From Brachybacterium avium (GTDB taxonomy: Bacteria; Actinomycetota; Actinomycetes; Actinomycetales; Dermabacteraceae): DNA of 64,000 bases. Positions 35,843-44,365 of this stretch are shown here, in pieces. Every line of letters begins with the position of its first letter. The stretch's first letter is position 1. The stretch is from the NCBI RefSeq assembly GCF_002216795.1, contig NZ_CP022316.1:1488001-1552000 (forward strand), written 5' to 3'. Both the position numbers and the translations under genes were made by a program. Under the pieces are notes generated by a model. That model searched no databases. It worked only from the letters and a program-made list of their open reading frames with translations, and was not told the DNA's origin.

Positions 35843-36217
35843 TCAGGCGCCCCAGGAATCCTCGACAAACGCCTGGGCCGCCAGCGAGACCTGGCGCAAT
35901 TTGTCCTCACGCAGGGCCAGGACCGGGGAGAGCTCCTCGAGCAGGGGGTTCGCGCCGATGAACCAGGAGCGTGCGACGTGGTCCGATTCTGCGTCAGCGA
36001 TCAGCGACCAGACTCGATGCGCCATTCGAAGTCGAGCCTCCGCCTGAGCATTGGGTGTCGTGTCCTTCGCCCAGCGGTACGGAAGCTTGCTGTCGCGACT
36101 ACCGGCGAGCGCCGCCACGAGCGTGGCGCCCAGATGACTGTTCATACGGCGCACCACCTCATGGATGTCCATCCGCATCGTACTGGCGAAGACGTCTGCC
36201 ACTGCACTGACAGGCAT
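35843..36217 (-). CDS. Xre/MbcA/ParS-type antitoxin of the RES pair
   Basis: A 124-residue antitoxin. The C-terminal toxin-binding domain (DUF2384-like) is visible as ARSWFIGANPLLEELSPVLAL, matching the W..tPN..L.G..P pattern that inserts into the RES active site. The N-terminal part has a helix-rich DNA-binding region (MDIHEVVRRMNSHLGATLVAALAG). ATG 36217 is preceded by an almost perfect AAGGAGGTGG Shine-Dalgarno, stronger than any other in the window, consistent with excess antitoxin synthesis. Upstream lies a repeated TAGAAT box that may be both promoter and operator. Confidence 0.85.
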   Translation of the reverse strand: MPVSAVADVFASTMRMDIHEVVRRMNSHLGATLVAALAGSRDSKLPYRWAKDTTPNAQAEARLRMAHRVWSLIADAESDHVARSWFIGANPLLEELSPVLALREDKLRQVSLAAQAFVEDSWGA

Positions 36218-36242
36218 GGAAACCACCTCCTTTTCCACTGTT

Positions 36243-36258
36243 ATTCTACCGCATTCTA
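36243..36258 (-). promoter_or_regulatory. promoter/operator of the RES-Xre operon
   Basis: Two direct copies of TAGAAT (plus-strand ATTCTA at 36243-36248 and 36253-36258) spaced by exactly one helical turn, 26 bases before the antitoxin start. Either copy can serve as a -10 box, and the pair may be the antitoxin's binding site. Confidence 0.5.
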
Positions 36259-36294
36259 CACTGGAGGAACGGCGTTGGACAGCCCCGCCGCTGC

Positions 36295-36740
36295 TCAGGC
36301 CATGAACATCCCAGCCATGATCGAGGGGAGCACGCCCACGAAGCCGATCACGTACGGCAGCGCCCACGCCGGGGAGGTGCCGAACAGCTAGCGGATCGCG
36401 GCGCCGAGCAGCCCGGAGTGCTGGGCGATGCCGCTCGCGAGCAGGATCGGCAGCACAGTGACCAGCGGCGGGAGACCGACGTAGTTCTCGCCGAGATCGG
36501 CCGTCAGCCAGGTCATGCCCTCACCGGTGAACCGGCCTGGATGACCGTGGGCTCGTCTGTTCCGGGCACTGTGACGGAGACGTCCACCCAGGCCATCGCA
36601 GTGGAGACCACGCCGGTGATCGCGAAGAGGATCAGGAACAGCATGAACGGCTCGGGCAGCTTGTTGCCCGCCCATTCGACCTCGTTCAGGATCCTGCCGG
36701 CCAGGCCGGCCTTCGTCTGCGATGTGCTGGGGGCGCTCAA
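36295..36740 (-). pseudogene. truncated abgT-like transporter gene
   Basis: Three segments of one AbgT-family transporter (p-aminobenzoyl-glutamate uptake) remain. From a TTG at 36740 the frame reads GRILNEVEWAGNKLPEP and on to PGTDEPTVIQA, then ends. A second frame continues with FTGEGMTWLTADLGENYVG to GLLGAAIR. An in-frame TAG follows at the place of an expected Lys, after which LFGTSPAWALPYVIGFVGV and SIMAG continue before the similarity ends near 36300. About 150 of the expected 500 codons survive, so the gene is dead. It sits just upstream of an M20 amidohydrolase of the Abg type on the same strand order, next to the incoming RES-Xre locus. Confidence 0.75.
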
Positions 36741-36786
36741 GGGGACTTCCCCCGGATCGGGGGATCAGTACAGGACGGCGGAGGGC

Positions 36787-38157
36787 TCAGTCGAAGAAGC
36801 CGGGGACGTCGATCGCGCCGCCCGCCGCCGCGAACTCCTCGGTGACCTCACGGGCCAGCTCCGGATCGTGCAGGACATCGAGCACGGTCGCGGCGAGGCC
36901 GTAGGCCCCGTCGGCCGCGGCGGCGCGCGCCTGATCGGAGACCGCGCAGGCCGCGAACTCCCGGGTGTGGAGCGCGGTCTGCGAGGGGGCGATCCGGATC
37001 ACCGGATGCATGCCCGGTACGCGGTAGCTGACGTTGCCGAAGTCGGTGGAGGCCGCGAGCGAGGGAGAGACCACGCCGTGCGGCAGCGGGTCGCGGCCGC
37101 GTCGGCGCTGCGCCTGGACCCAGCGCCCGGTGAGCGCCTCATTGGTGCGCACCGGCAGCGACGGCGGATGCTCGTCCCAGCGCACGCACACCCCGACCCC
37201 GGCCATCAGCGCGGCGCCGCGGGCCACGTCCTCCACCCGCTGCGAGAGGTCCCGGAGGGTCTCGGGGCGCTGGGAGCGCACATACAGGTCGAGCCTGGCG
37301 TGGTCGGGGATGACGCTCGCCCGCTCTCCGCCCTCACGGATCACCGCGTGGATGCGATCGGTGGGCGGGGTCTGCTGACGCATCAGGCCGACGCCCTGGT
37401 ACATCAGGCTCGCCGCGTCCAGGGCGTTGCGGCCCATGTATGGCTGGGCGGAGGCGTGAGCGGTGTGCCCGTGGTACTCGACGGTGAGGGTCCGCCGGCC
37501 CAGCCAGGTCTGATCGGCCAGGTCGTAGCCGTAGGGATGAGCCATCACCACGGCGTCCAGCCCCTCGAACGCCCCCTCGCTGGCCATGTACTCCTTCCCG
37601 GTATGCCCCTCCTCGGCAGGGGTCCCGAGGAACACCACCCGCCCGGGCACGGCCGACGGGTCGGCCTCCGCGAGCGCCGCCAGGGCTAGGAAGGCACCCA
37701 GCCCCATCACGGCGATGACGTTGTGGCCGCAGCCGTGGCCGATGCCGGGCAGCGCGTCGTACTCGGAGAGGATCGCGAGGGTGGGCGCGTCGGGCTCCTC
37801 GCCTCCGGCGCCACGGATCTCCGCACGGACCGCGGTCGCCAGGCCGTGCACCCCCACCTGCGCCTCGATGCCGCGGGCGGCGAGATGATCGGCGATGGCG
37901 CGGGCGGAGCGGTGCTCCTCGAAGGCGACCTCAGGATGCTCCGCGAGGTCGAGCATCAGCTCGACCATCTCCCCGGCATCGGCAGTGATCTGCCGCTCGA
38001 GCTGCGCGTGGAGCGCTTCGGCGGCGCCTGCGAAGGAGGAGCCGGGATGGGAGGAGCTGCGCATCGCCGCCTCACGCTCCTCGTCGAGCTGCGTGAGATA
38101 GGCGGTGGACACCTCGGAATGCTGAGCGCCGAGAGACGCCGTCGACTCTGTGGACAT
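36787..38157 (-). CDS. M20-family amidohydrolase (AbgA/AbgB-like)
   Basis: A zinc-dependent peptidase/aminoacylase of 456 aa. Metal-binding elements are the HGCGHN motif (GIGHGCGHNVIAVMG) and the Glu pair in GTPAEEGHTGKEYM; a further His lies in MAHPYGYD. The dimerisation insert begins near VEYHGHTAHASAQPYMGRNA, as in M20D enzymes. Members cleave p-aminobenzoyl-glutamate or N-acyl amino acids. The neighbouring abgT remnant supports an ancestral Abg role, but the transporter is now lost, so the enzyme may act on internal substrates. ATG 38157 is used; the longer open frame upstream is an artefact. Confidence 0.88.
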   Translation of the reverse strand: MSTESTASLGAQHSEVSTAYLTQLDEEREAAMRSSSHPGSSFAGAAEALHAQLERQITADAGEMVELMLDLAEHPEVAFEEHRSARAIADHLAARGIEAQVGVHGLATAVRAEIRGAGGEEPDAPTLAILSEYDALPGIGHGCGHNVIAVMGLGAFLALAALAEADPSAVPGRVVFLGTPAEEGHTGKEYMASEGAFEGLDAVVMAHPYGYDLADQTWLGRRTLTVEYHGHTAHASAQPYMGRNALDAASLMYQGVGLMRQQTPPTDRIHAVIREGGERASVIPDHARLDLYVRSQRPETLRDLSQRVEDVARGAALMAGVGVCVRWDEHPPSLPVRTNEALTGRWVQAQRRRGRDPLPHGVVSPSLAASTDFGNVSYRVPGMHPVIRIAPSQTALHTREFAACAVSDQARAAAADGAYGLAATVLDVLHDPELAREVTEEFAAAGGAIDVPGFFD

Positions 38158-38496
38158 GCTGGCCACGGTATGGCACTGCTGGACTCCCCGAGCGCGATGA
38201 CCACGAATCGTCCCGACGGCCCACGGCCTTTCGGGCGCTCGCCGAACTCCGCCCGTCTCCGGCTCGCACCGTGAGCACAGCCTGCGGTGAGAGGACCGGA
38301 CCGGTACCATCCCTCCCACAGTGCTCTGCGGCGATCCCGCAGCGGCGCGCTCTGCGAGGACCGCTGACCCCTGCGGTTCCCGGTCGCCCCGGCGACCGCC
38401 ATGGACGCCGTCCTCACGGCGCCCCTTCCCCAGGCCGTCACCGTCGTCGGCCCTCTTCCGCGCCGTCCCTGCGGCGCAGTTCCCCGGAGGCTCTCC
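38158..38496. other. intergenic gap between divergent genes
   Basis: This 339-base region separates the divergent M20 and MetP-like genes and must hold both promoters. TACCAT at 38311-38316 is a possible plus-strand -10 box. I see no RNA gene or repeat. Confidence 0.3.
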
Positions 38497-40137
38497 ATGA
38501 GTGCAACGTCCCCCTCGGCCGGCACCACCGACAGACGCGCGGATCGCGGCGCGTTCGCCGGCCGGACGACCTTCATCTTCGCGGCCATCGGCTCGGCCGT
38601 CGGGCTCGGCAACATCTGGCGTTTCCCCGCAGTCGCCTACGAGAACGGCGGCGGCGCGTTCATCCTGCCGTACCTGGTCGCCCTGCTGACCGCGGGCATC
38701 CCGCTGCTCTTCCTCGACTACGCGATCGGGCACCGCTGGCGCGGCTCCGCCCCCGCCGCCTGGCGCCGCTTCACCCGCTGGACCGAGTTCATCGGCTGGT
38801 GGCAGGTGCTGATCGCCCTGGTCATCGCGCTGTACTACGCACTGATCCTGGCCTGGGCCACGAACTACACGATCTTCTCCATCGACCAGCGCTGGGGCGA
38901 TGACGCCGGAGCCTTCTTCGGCGAGTACACCCAGGCGCTCGGTGGGGCCGACGCCACGGTCGCCTTCGACTTCGTGCCGGCCGTGCTGATCTCGATGATC
39001 GTGGTGTGGCTCGCGGTGATCGTGGTGATGGCCCTGGGCGTGCAGCGAGGCATCGCCGCCGCCTCGGTCATCTTCATCCCGCTGCTGATCATCATGTTCA
39101 TCATCCTGGTGGTGCGCTCGCTGTTCCTGCCCGGCGCGATCGACGGCCTGGACGCGTTCTTCCAGCCCAACTGGGGCGCCCTGACGGACGCCAAGGTGTG
39201 GATCGCCGCCTACGGGCAGATCTTCTTCTCGCTGTCCGTGGCGTTCGGCATCATGCTCACCTACTCCTCGTACCTGAAGAAGAAGACCGACCTCACCGGC
39301 TCCGGCCTGGTGGTCGGCTTCGCGAACTCGGGCTTCGAGCTCCTCGCCGGCATCGGTGTGTTCTCGGCACTGGGCTTCATGGCCCAGGCCCAGGGCGTCG
39401 CCATCGACGAGGTCGTCACCGACGGCGTGGGCCTGGCGTTCATCGCCTTCCCGACCATCATCAGCGAGGCCCCGGCGGGCGCCATCATCGGGGTGCTGTT
39501 CTTCGGCTCCCTGGTGCTGGCCGGCTTCACCTCGATGATCTCGATCGTCGAGGTGGTCATCTCCGCCGTCCAGGACAAGTTCGGCATGGCGCGCATTCCC
39601 GCGACCCTGGCGGTCAGCATCCCGATGGCCGTGGTCTCCATCATCCTGTTCTCCACCACGATGGGTCTGCCGCTGCTGGACGTGATGGACAAGTGGGTCA
39701 ACGAGTACGGCATCGTCGCGGCCGCGGCCGTGTCCACGATCGTCGTCTCCTACCTGGTGCGGGGCCTGCCCACGCTGCGCGACCACCTCAACCGGTACGG
39801 CACCTTCCCGATCGGGAAGATCTGGATGCTGTGCGTGGCGGTGATCGCCCCGCTGGTGCTCGGTGTCTCGCTGGTCCTCAGCACCTACGACCTGGTCACC
39901 TCCGAGACCACGTACAGCGAGTACCCCGGCTGGTTCAACCTCGTGTTCGGATGGCTGATGGCGATCAGCCTCGTGGTCATCGCGATCCTCCTGTCGCTGA
40001 TCCCGTGGTCGAGGAGCTCCAACCTGTACAAGGCGGATTCCGACGGCGACCCGATCGCCCCGGAGGCCGTCCCCGGCAAGGGCCTGGTGGCGGACCCCTC
40101 CGCCACCACCCCGCACGAGTTGCGCTCGGCGCCCTGA
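38497..40137 (+). CDS. sodium-dependent NSS-family transporter (MetP-like)
   Basis: A neurotransmitter:sodium symporter (LeuT fold) of 546 aa. Helix 1 carries the ion/substrate site GSAVGLGNIWRFPAVAYENGGGAFILPYLV across about 30 residues. Helix 6 (AYGQIFFSLSVAFGIMLTYSSY) and helix 8 (GSLVLAGFTSMISIVEVVIS) match the family. GGAGG lies 6 bases before ATG 38497. A 35-residue MetS-like small subunit gene follows, as in the methionine/alanine importer MetPS of Corynebacterium glutamicum, so methionine or alanine is the likely substrate. The last 40 residues are a polar tail. Confidence 0.9.
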   Translation: MSATSPSAGTTDRRADRGAFAGRTTFIFAAIGSAVGLGNIWRFPAVAYENGGGAFILPYLVALLTAGIPLLFLDYAIGHRWRGSAPAAWRRFTRWTEFIGWWQVLIALVIALYYALILAWATNYTIFSIDQRWGDDAGAFFGEYTQALGGADATVAFDFVPAVLISMIVVWLAVIVVMALGVQRGIAAASVIFIPLLIIMFIILVVRSLFLPGAIDGLDAFFQPNWGALTDAKVWIAAYGQIFFSLSVAFGIMLTYSSYLKKKTDLTGSGLVVGFANSGFELLAGIGVFSALGFMAQAQGVAIDEVVTDGVGLAFIAFPTIISEAPAGAIIGVLFFGSLVLAGFTSMISIVEVVISAVQDKFGMARIPATLAVSIPMAVVSIILFSTTMGLPLLDVMDKWVNEYGIVAAAAVSTIVVSYLVRGLPTLRDHLNRYGTFPIGKIWMLCVAVIAPLVLGVSLVLSTYDLVTSETTYSEYPGWFNLVFGWLMAISLVVIAILLSLIPWSRSSNLYKADSDGDPIAPEAVPGKGLVADPSATTPHELRSAP

Positions 40138-40242
40138 CCGCCTGACGGGGCCGGCCGCGTCCTGCACGTTGGTCGGCCCCGTCCGGGCCCCGGCTCCCGA
40201 GCCCCCGCAGTACCCGTTTCCCCTCAGCCAACAGGAGCAGCA

Positions 40243-40350
40243 ATGTCCATCTCCGCCATCATCATGATGATCGTTGCGATCGTGACCGTCTGGGGCGGCC
40301 TCACCGCCGCCATCATCAACCTCTCCCGCCACCCCGAGGCCGACGACTGA
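40243..40350 (+). CDS. metS: MetS-like small subunit of the NSS transporter (35 aa)
   Basis: A tiny membrane protein. It begins MSISAIIMMIVAIVTVWGG, continues LTAAIINLSRHPEADD, and has a single transmembrane helix (about residues 3-26) and a short polar tail. This matches the MetS family, which is required for activity of the partner MetP transporter in Corynebacterium glutamicum. AGGAG (40233-40237) is 5 bases before the ATG. It lies 105 bases after the transporter stop in the same direction, so they are probably cotranscribed. Confidence 0.85.
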   Translation: MSISAIIMMIVAIVTVWGGLTAAIINLSRHPEADD

Positions 40351-40510
40351 GACCCCGCGCCCACTTATCGGGCTGACGCCCACCCCGGACGGCCCCGACG
40401 CCCGAGAGCAGCAATCGGCAGTCAGCACCGGCCGCAGCGTCGCTCGCCCGGTCCTCACCGAGCAGCAGCTCCGCGAGAACGCCGACTCGTTCCTGACACA
40501 GGTCACCCGG

Positions 40511-41401
40511 GTGCTGCGCTCCGAACCGGAGCTGCTGGAGATCCGCCGGAACTCCGAGTGGTTCGACGAGATCGGCGTCGCAGGTCTGCTCTCCGAGCTG
40601 AGCCTGGTCACGCACGCACACCTCGTCTCCCGGGACATGTTCCGTGCGCGGATCAGTGACGGCACCGAGATCGCGATGCATGAGCTGATCTACCCCGTGC
40701 TGCAGGGCTTCGACTCCGTGGCTCTGGAGTCCGACCTGACGATCGTGGGCTCCGACCAGCTGTTCAACGAGGCGATGGCCCGTGAGCTGCAGGTCAAGCA
40801 CGGCCAGGCGCCGCAGACGATCATCACCAGCACCGTCACCCCCGGCCTCGACGGCGGGCCCAAGCAGTCCAAGTCGATGAACAACTACGTGGGGCTGTGC
40901 GCCGCACCGGACGAGAAGTTCGGGCGGTTGATGACACTGCAGGACGAGCTCGTGGGTCTGTGGGCGCGCGTCTACTCGGATCTGCCGCTCGCCGTCACCG
41001 AGGAGCTGGGCGGACGTGCTCTGGCCGGTGGCATCGCAGCGCGCGACGCGAAGCTCGATCTCGCCGAGGCGATCGTCCGCCGCCACGACGGGGCATCCGC
41101 GGCACGACGCAGCCGCGAGGAGTTCCTCCGCATCTTCTCCCTGAAGGAGCAGCCGCAGGAGATGGCGCCGCTGGCGCTGGGCGGGAAGGCGATGACGGCG
41201 CTCGAGATGGTGACGACGGCTCGCCCCGAGCTCTCCCGCAGCCAGGCACGACGTCTCCTGGCCGGTGGCGGGGTCGAGTTGGATGGACGCCGCCTCACTC
41301 ACCCCGAGGAAGTCCTCACACCCGTAGAGACGCAGGTCCTGCGGGCAGGGAGACGTCGCTGGTTCCGGCTCGAGGGGGCCACCCCCGAGGAGCGCTTCTG
41401 A
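40511..41401 (+). CDS. tyrosyl-tRNA synthetase-like protein lacking the N-terminal HIGH region
   Basis: Similarity to class I TyrRS starts abruptly at about 40424 (STGRSVARPVLTEQQLREN, equivalent to the GDPSGR region) and continues without a start codon until GTG 40511. The body has VGSDQLFNEAMARELQ, a KMSKS-like loop KQSKSMNNYVG and a C-terminal S4 RNA-binding domain (SRSQARRLLAGGGVELDGRRL). About 85 N-terminal residues with the HIGH motif and tyrosine-pocket strands are missing, so it cannot aminoacylate. It lies directly behind metS, whose arrival may have removed the 5' half. It is either a decaying paralogue or a repurposed RNA-binding protein. Confidence 0.7.
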   Translation: MLRSEPELLEIRRNSEWFDEIGVAGLLSELSLVTHAHLVSRDMFRARISDGTEIAMHELIYPVLQGFDSVALESDLTIVGSDQLFNEAMARELQVKHGQAPQTIITSTVTPGLDGGPKQSKSMNNYVGLCAAPDEKFGRLMTLQDELVGLWARVYSDLPLAVTEELGGRALAGGIAARDAKLDLAEAIVRRHDGASAARRSREEFLRIFSLKEQPQEMAPLALGGKAMTALEMVTTARPELSRSQARRLLAGGGVELDGRRLTHPEEVLTPVETQVLRAGRRRWFRLEGATPEERF

Positions 41402-41500
41402 GACGCGGCCACGCGGGTGGCCGGAGAGCTTGCTGAGGCCATGCGCCGCCCGCGCCGCAGCGCGGTGGAAGACTGGGCAGCCCCGGAGGAAGAGGAACCG

Positions 41501-42427
41501 ATGACCGCTGGCGCCTCGTCCAGGAGCACGGAGCTTCTGATCGTCCCCACCGCACACCTCACCGCAAGCACCCCGGACTCCGTGGTGTCCCACGCCCGAG
41601 ATCGCCTGCTGGCGTGGCGGCCGGATCTGATCGCAGTCGAGGCCCTGCCCGGTGAGCTGGTCGTGCAGTACGAGCAGCGCAGCGGCGGCTTCGCCGACTT
41701 CTCCGTGGGCGGGGCTCCCCACGCCCGTCGCGGCGCAGAGCTCGTAGGTGCTGGTCCGGAGGTGATCTGGTCCTCTCGCTATCGCGCTCTGGACGTCTCC
41801 GTCGCGGTCCGAGACCGGGTTCTCGCCTGGTTGGGAGCGCGGGAACCGTTGAACGCCCTGCTGCTCCCGTACGAGCGGGCAGACCTCCCTGCCGACGTGG
41901 CCGACTTCCTCGAGGAGCTCGCCAGCGGAGCCTGGGAGGCGGTGCGGATCGGGGCGCAGCTCGGCCGCACACTGGGGCACTCCAGCCTCGTCCACGTGGA
42001 TGACCACCCCGAGACCGAGGGCTCCGAGATCAGTCCGAGCGACATGGAACGGGTCTTCGCCGCCCAGAAGCCCCGGATCAGTGAACTTCTCGATGAGCTG
42101 GAAGTTCCGGACGCCGCACCACAGGATCTGTGGGCCCAGTGGCGATTCCACGCCACACCTCGGGCACGGCAGCTCTTCGAACGTCTGGAGAGTGCCGAGT
42201 GGGTCGCTGCCGAGGCGGAGACCCCCCGTGCGCACCGGGTGATCCTCGCGCTCTGGCGTGCCCGGAACCTGGCCATGGCGGCGCGACTGCGGGCGGCGTC
42301 CGCCGCGGTCCCGGGCGGCCGCATGGTGCTGATCGTCGGCGCTGCCCATGAGATGCCGCTGCGCACCGCCCTCGGGGCGGGCCAGTACGACTTGCGACTC
42401 GTCGAGCTCGAGGAGCTGGGGACGTGA
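41501..42427 (+). CDS. DUF5694 (TraB/GumN-like) domain protein
   Basis: A 308-residue soluble protein. The N-terminal strand LLIVPTAHLTAS holds a conserved His. DLIAVEALPGE follows, and the C-terminal RAHRVILALWRARNLAMAARL with MVLIVGAAHEMPLRTAL forms the usual closing motif of DUF5694 and TraB-like proteins, in which His and Glu residues suggest a metallo-hydrolase of the Tiki type. No signal peptide is visible. GGAGGAAGAGGAA precedes ATG 41501. It follows the TyrRS-like gene by about 100 bases, possibly in one transcript. Precise function unknown. Confidence 0.72.
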   Translation: MTAGASSRSTELLIVPTAHLTASTPDSVVSHARDRLLAWRPDLIAVEALPGELVVQYEQRSGGFADFSVGGAPHARRGAELVGAGPEVIWSSRYRALDVSVAVRDRVLAWLGAREPLNALLLPYERADLPADVADFLEELASGAWEAVRIGAQLGRTLGHSSLVHVDDHPETEGSEISPSDMERVFAAQKPRISELLDELEVPDAAPQDLWAQWRFHATPRARQLFERLESAEWVAAEAETPRAHRVILALWRARNLAMAARLRAASAAVPGGRMVLIVGAAHEMPLRTALGAGQYDLRLVELEELGT

Positions 42428-42511
42428 ATCAACGCGAAGTGTGACCTGCGCCCGCCTGGTTCGCACCACTCCGGGGCGTCGGGTACGCTGATGCCTGCTC
42501 TTACGAGCGCT

Positions 42512-42596
42512 GGAGGATTCGCCTAGCGGCCTATGGCGCACGCCTGGAACGCGTGTTGGGTTAACGCCCTCGGGGGTTCAAATCCCCCATCCTCCG
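42512..42596 (+). tRNA. tRNA-Ser (anticodon GGA)
   Basis: Class II tRNA of 85 nt. The acceptor stem GGAGGAT pairs with ATCCTCC, and the discriminator base is G. The anticodon stem CACGC/GCGTG encloses loop CTGGAAC with anticodon GGA at 42546-42548. A long variable arm (TGTTGGGTTAACGCCC) and T-arm GGGGGTTCAAATCCCCC follow. The 3' CCA is not encoded. Confidence 0.97.
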
Positions 42597-42603
42597 CCCC
42601 GAA

Positions 42604-42647
42604 AATGGCCCCTGACCTGCGATAACAATCGCACGCCAGGGGCCATT
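42604..42647 (+). terminator. terminator hairpin after tRNA-Ser
   Basis: AATGGCCCCTG (42604-42614) pairs with CAGGGGCCATT (42637-42647), with an inner TGCGA/TCGCA stem around a short A-rich loop. Confidence 0.75.
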
Positions 42648-42864
42648 CGCATGCCCGGCCCACTCGCCGCGCGAGGACTCGTGACCGCATCGGGACCTCC
42701 GCTCGCGCCGACGGCATCCGTGCACGTCAGCGCAGTGCGGAGCATCTGTCGCTGCGAGCCCTGAGGCCGTTCCCCGCGGCGACCGGCCCGAACCGCCTCC
42801 ACCGGCGCGGCCTGCACGGATATCCTGCCCGCAGCAGAGGACTGACAAAAGCGAGGGAGAGCTG

Positions 42865-44268
42865 ATGTCGAGCTCAGGATGGGGCGGGCCCGGCACGGGT
42901 CCGCTGGGTGAGCCATGGCAGAACGGGGCCCCGAACAGCGAACAGCCCGGACAGCCCCAGCAGAGCGGGCAGCCCCAGCAGAGCGGGCAGCCCCAGCCGG
43001 GCGGCCCGACGGGACCGCACTATGGCGTTCCCTCGAATCCCGGCTATGGCCCGGCCACGGGCCCCGGCCCGCGCACCCCGCAAGGTGCCTGGGATCCCAG
43101 CAGCCCCCAGGGACCCGGCGGACCGGGTCAGCCGCAGGGCTCCGGCTGGGGGCCGGGCAGCCCGCAGAACGCCTGGGGTCCCGGAAGTCCGCAGGGACCC
43201 GGCGGCCCAGGATCTCCGCAGGGGCCCGGCGGCCCGCAGGGACCCGGGGGCTTCGGGCAGCAGCCACAGCGCAAACGCCCGTGGATCCTCATCGGTGTCG
43301 CGCTGACCTGCGTGCTGGCCCTGCTCCTGGTGGTCGGCGGCGGGATCACGTATCTCGTCCTCCGTCAGGGAGAGGACACCCCGATCGCCACGGACACTCC
43401 CTCCACCAGCGCCACAGCCCCCACGGATCCGGAGTCCCCGAGCGAGTCGGAGACGACCCCGCCGGAGGAGACGACACCCGAGAAGGACGACACCTTCCAG
43501 GTGGTCTCCCCGATCGATCCTCCGACCGGCTCCGTCGATGAGCTGTGGGCGGTGCTCGAGGACAATCCCCTCACCCAGGGCTCACTGCCCACGCTGGCGG
43601 AGTGCGACCTGCCGGAGACGCCGATCGAGCCGAGCGTCGAGGAGCTCCAGGCGGTGCTCGATGCCGCCTCGGGCTGCCTGAACCAGATATGGGCGACAGC
43701 GAGCTCGGACCGCGGCCTGCCATGGGTCAGCCCGACCGTCGTGGTCTACACCCATCCCGACGTGCCCGCGGGTGCCAGCTGCGATTCACACTTCGCAGCG
43801 GATTTCCCGCGGATGTGCAACCTCGACTCGACGATCTACTGGCCGGTGGGCTACGGGATCGGAACGGATCTCAGCGACCCGGCGGATGTCCCCGGCGCCT
43901 ACCTCTGGGACCTCGCGTACATCTACACCAACGCCGTGGGCTGGAACAGCTCGGTGGCCTTCTACTACCTCACGATGCGCGAGCAGCTCGAGACCACCGA
44001 CGAAGAGCGCTACTTCGAGGCCGGGCGTCGTGACAGTCTGCAGGACCAGTGCCTGGCCGCGGCGATGTCCATGCAGGTTCCGACCGCCGCAGAGCCGTCG
44101 CCGACGCTGCGGGAGGGCCTGCTCGACCCGTCCCGCTGGTCGGAGGGCGAGCCTCCGGATACCCTCAGCTCCGAGGTCCGGGTGGACTGGATCAAGCGCG
44201 GTTTCGAGTCCAAAGGCGACCTCTCCGCCTGCAACACCTGGACGGCGGATCTCGACGAGGTGACGTGA
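42865..44268 (+). CDS. membrane-anchored pseudo-metallopeptidase-like protein with Gly/Pro/Gln-rich N-terminus
   Basis: A 467-residue protein. Residues 1-135 are a cytoplasmic, low-complexity region with repeats of QPQQSGQ and SPQGPGGPG type. Basic RKRPW precedes one transmembrane helix (about residues 140-165). A Thr/Ser/Pro/Glu-rich linker leads to an extracellular domain (about residues 225-467). The latter resembles the neutral zinc metallopeptidase (YpfJ-like) fold: DLAYIYTNAVGWNSS is at the place of the catalytic HEXXH helix and SLQDQCLAAAMS at the place of the ELQADCFAG helix. The zinc ligands are absent, so it is probably catalytically dead and scaffolding or binding in role. Several Cys could form disulfides. 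GAGGGAGA precedes ATG 42865. Confidence 0.65.
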   Translation: MSSSGWGGPGTGPLGEPWQNGAPNSEQPGQPQQSGQPQQSGQPQPGGPTGPHYGVPSNPGYGPATGPGPRTPQGAWDPSSPQGPGGPGQPQGSGWGPGSPQNAWGPGSPQGPGGPGSPQGPGGPQGPGGFGQQPQRKRPWILIGVALTCVLALLLVVGGGITYLVLRQGEDTPIATDTPSTSATAPTDPESPSESETTPPEETTPEKDDTFQVVSPIDPPTGSVDELWAVLEDNPLTQGSLPTLAECDLPETPIEPSVEELQAVLDAASGCLNQIWATASSDRGLPWVSPTVVVYTHPDVPAGASCDSHFAADFPRMCNLDSTIYWPVGYGIGTDLSDPADVPGAYLWDLAYIYTNAVGWNSSVAFYYLTMREQLETTDEERYFEAGRRDSLQDQCLAAAMSMQVPTAAEPSPTLREGLLDPSRWSEGEPPDTLSSEVRVDWIKRGFESKGDLSACNTWTADLDEVT

Positions 44269-44353
44269 CCGCGGCGCTACGGAGGCGCTGCCGTGGCGGA
44301 CTCACCGATCTCCCTCCCAGCGCGGGGTGCAGTGCTGGGGAGGGCCGGCGCCG

Positions 44354-44359
44354 TAGCCT
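44354..44359 (+). promoter_or_regulatory. -10 box of the OsmC gene (leaderless)
   Basis: TAGCCT followed by 6 bases and the GTG start at 44366, identical in layout to the dnaX promoter. No Shine-Dalgarno is present. Confidence 0.5.
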
Positions 44360-44365
44360 GGAGCG

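Noticed and set aside
36787..40665. 1292-codon minus-strand open frame spanning the NSS transporter
   Set aside because: Only its downstream 456 codons (M20 hydrolase) make sense. The rest is His/Arg/Asp/Gly-rich antisense of the transporter, produced by GC bias.
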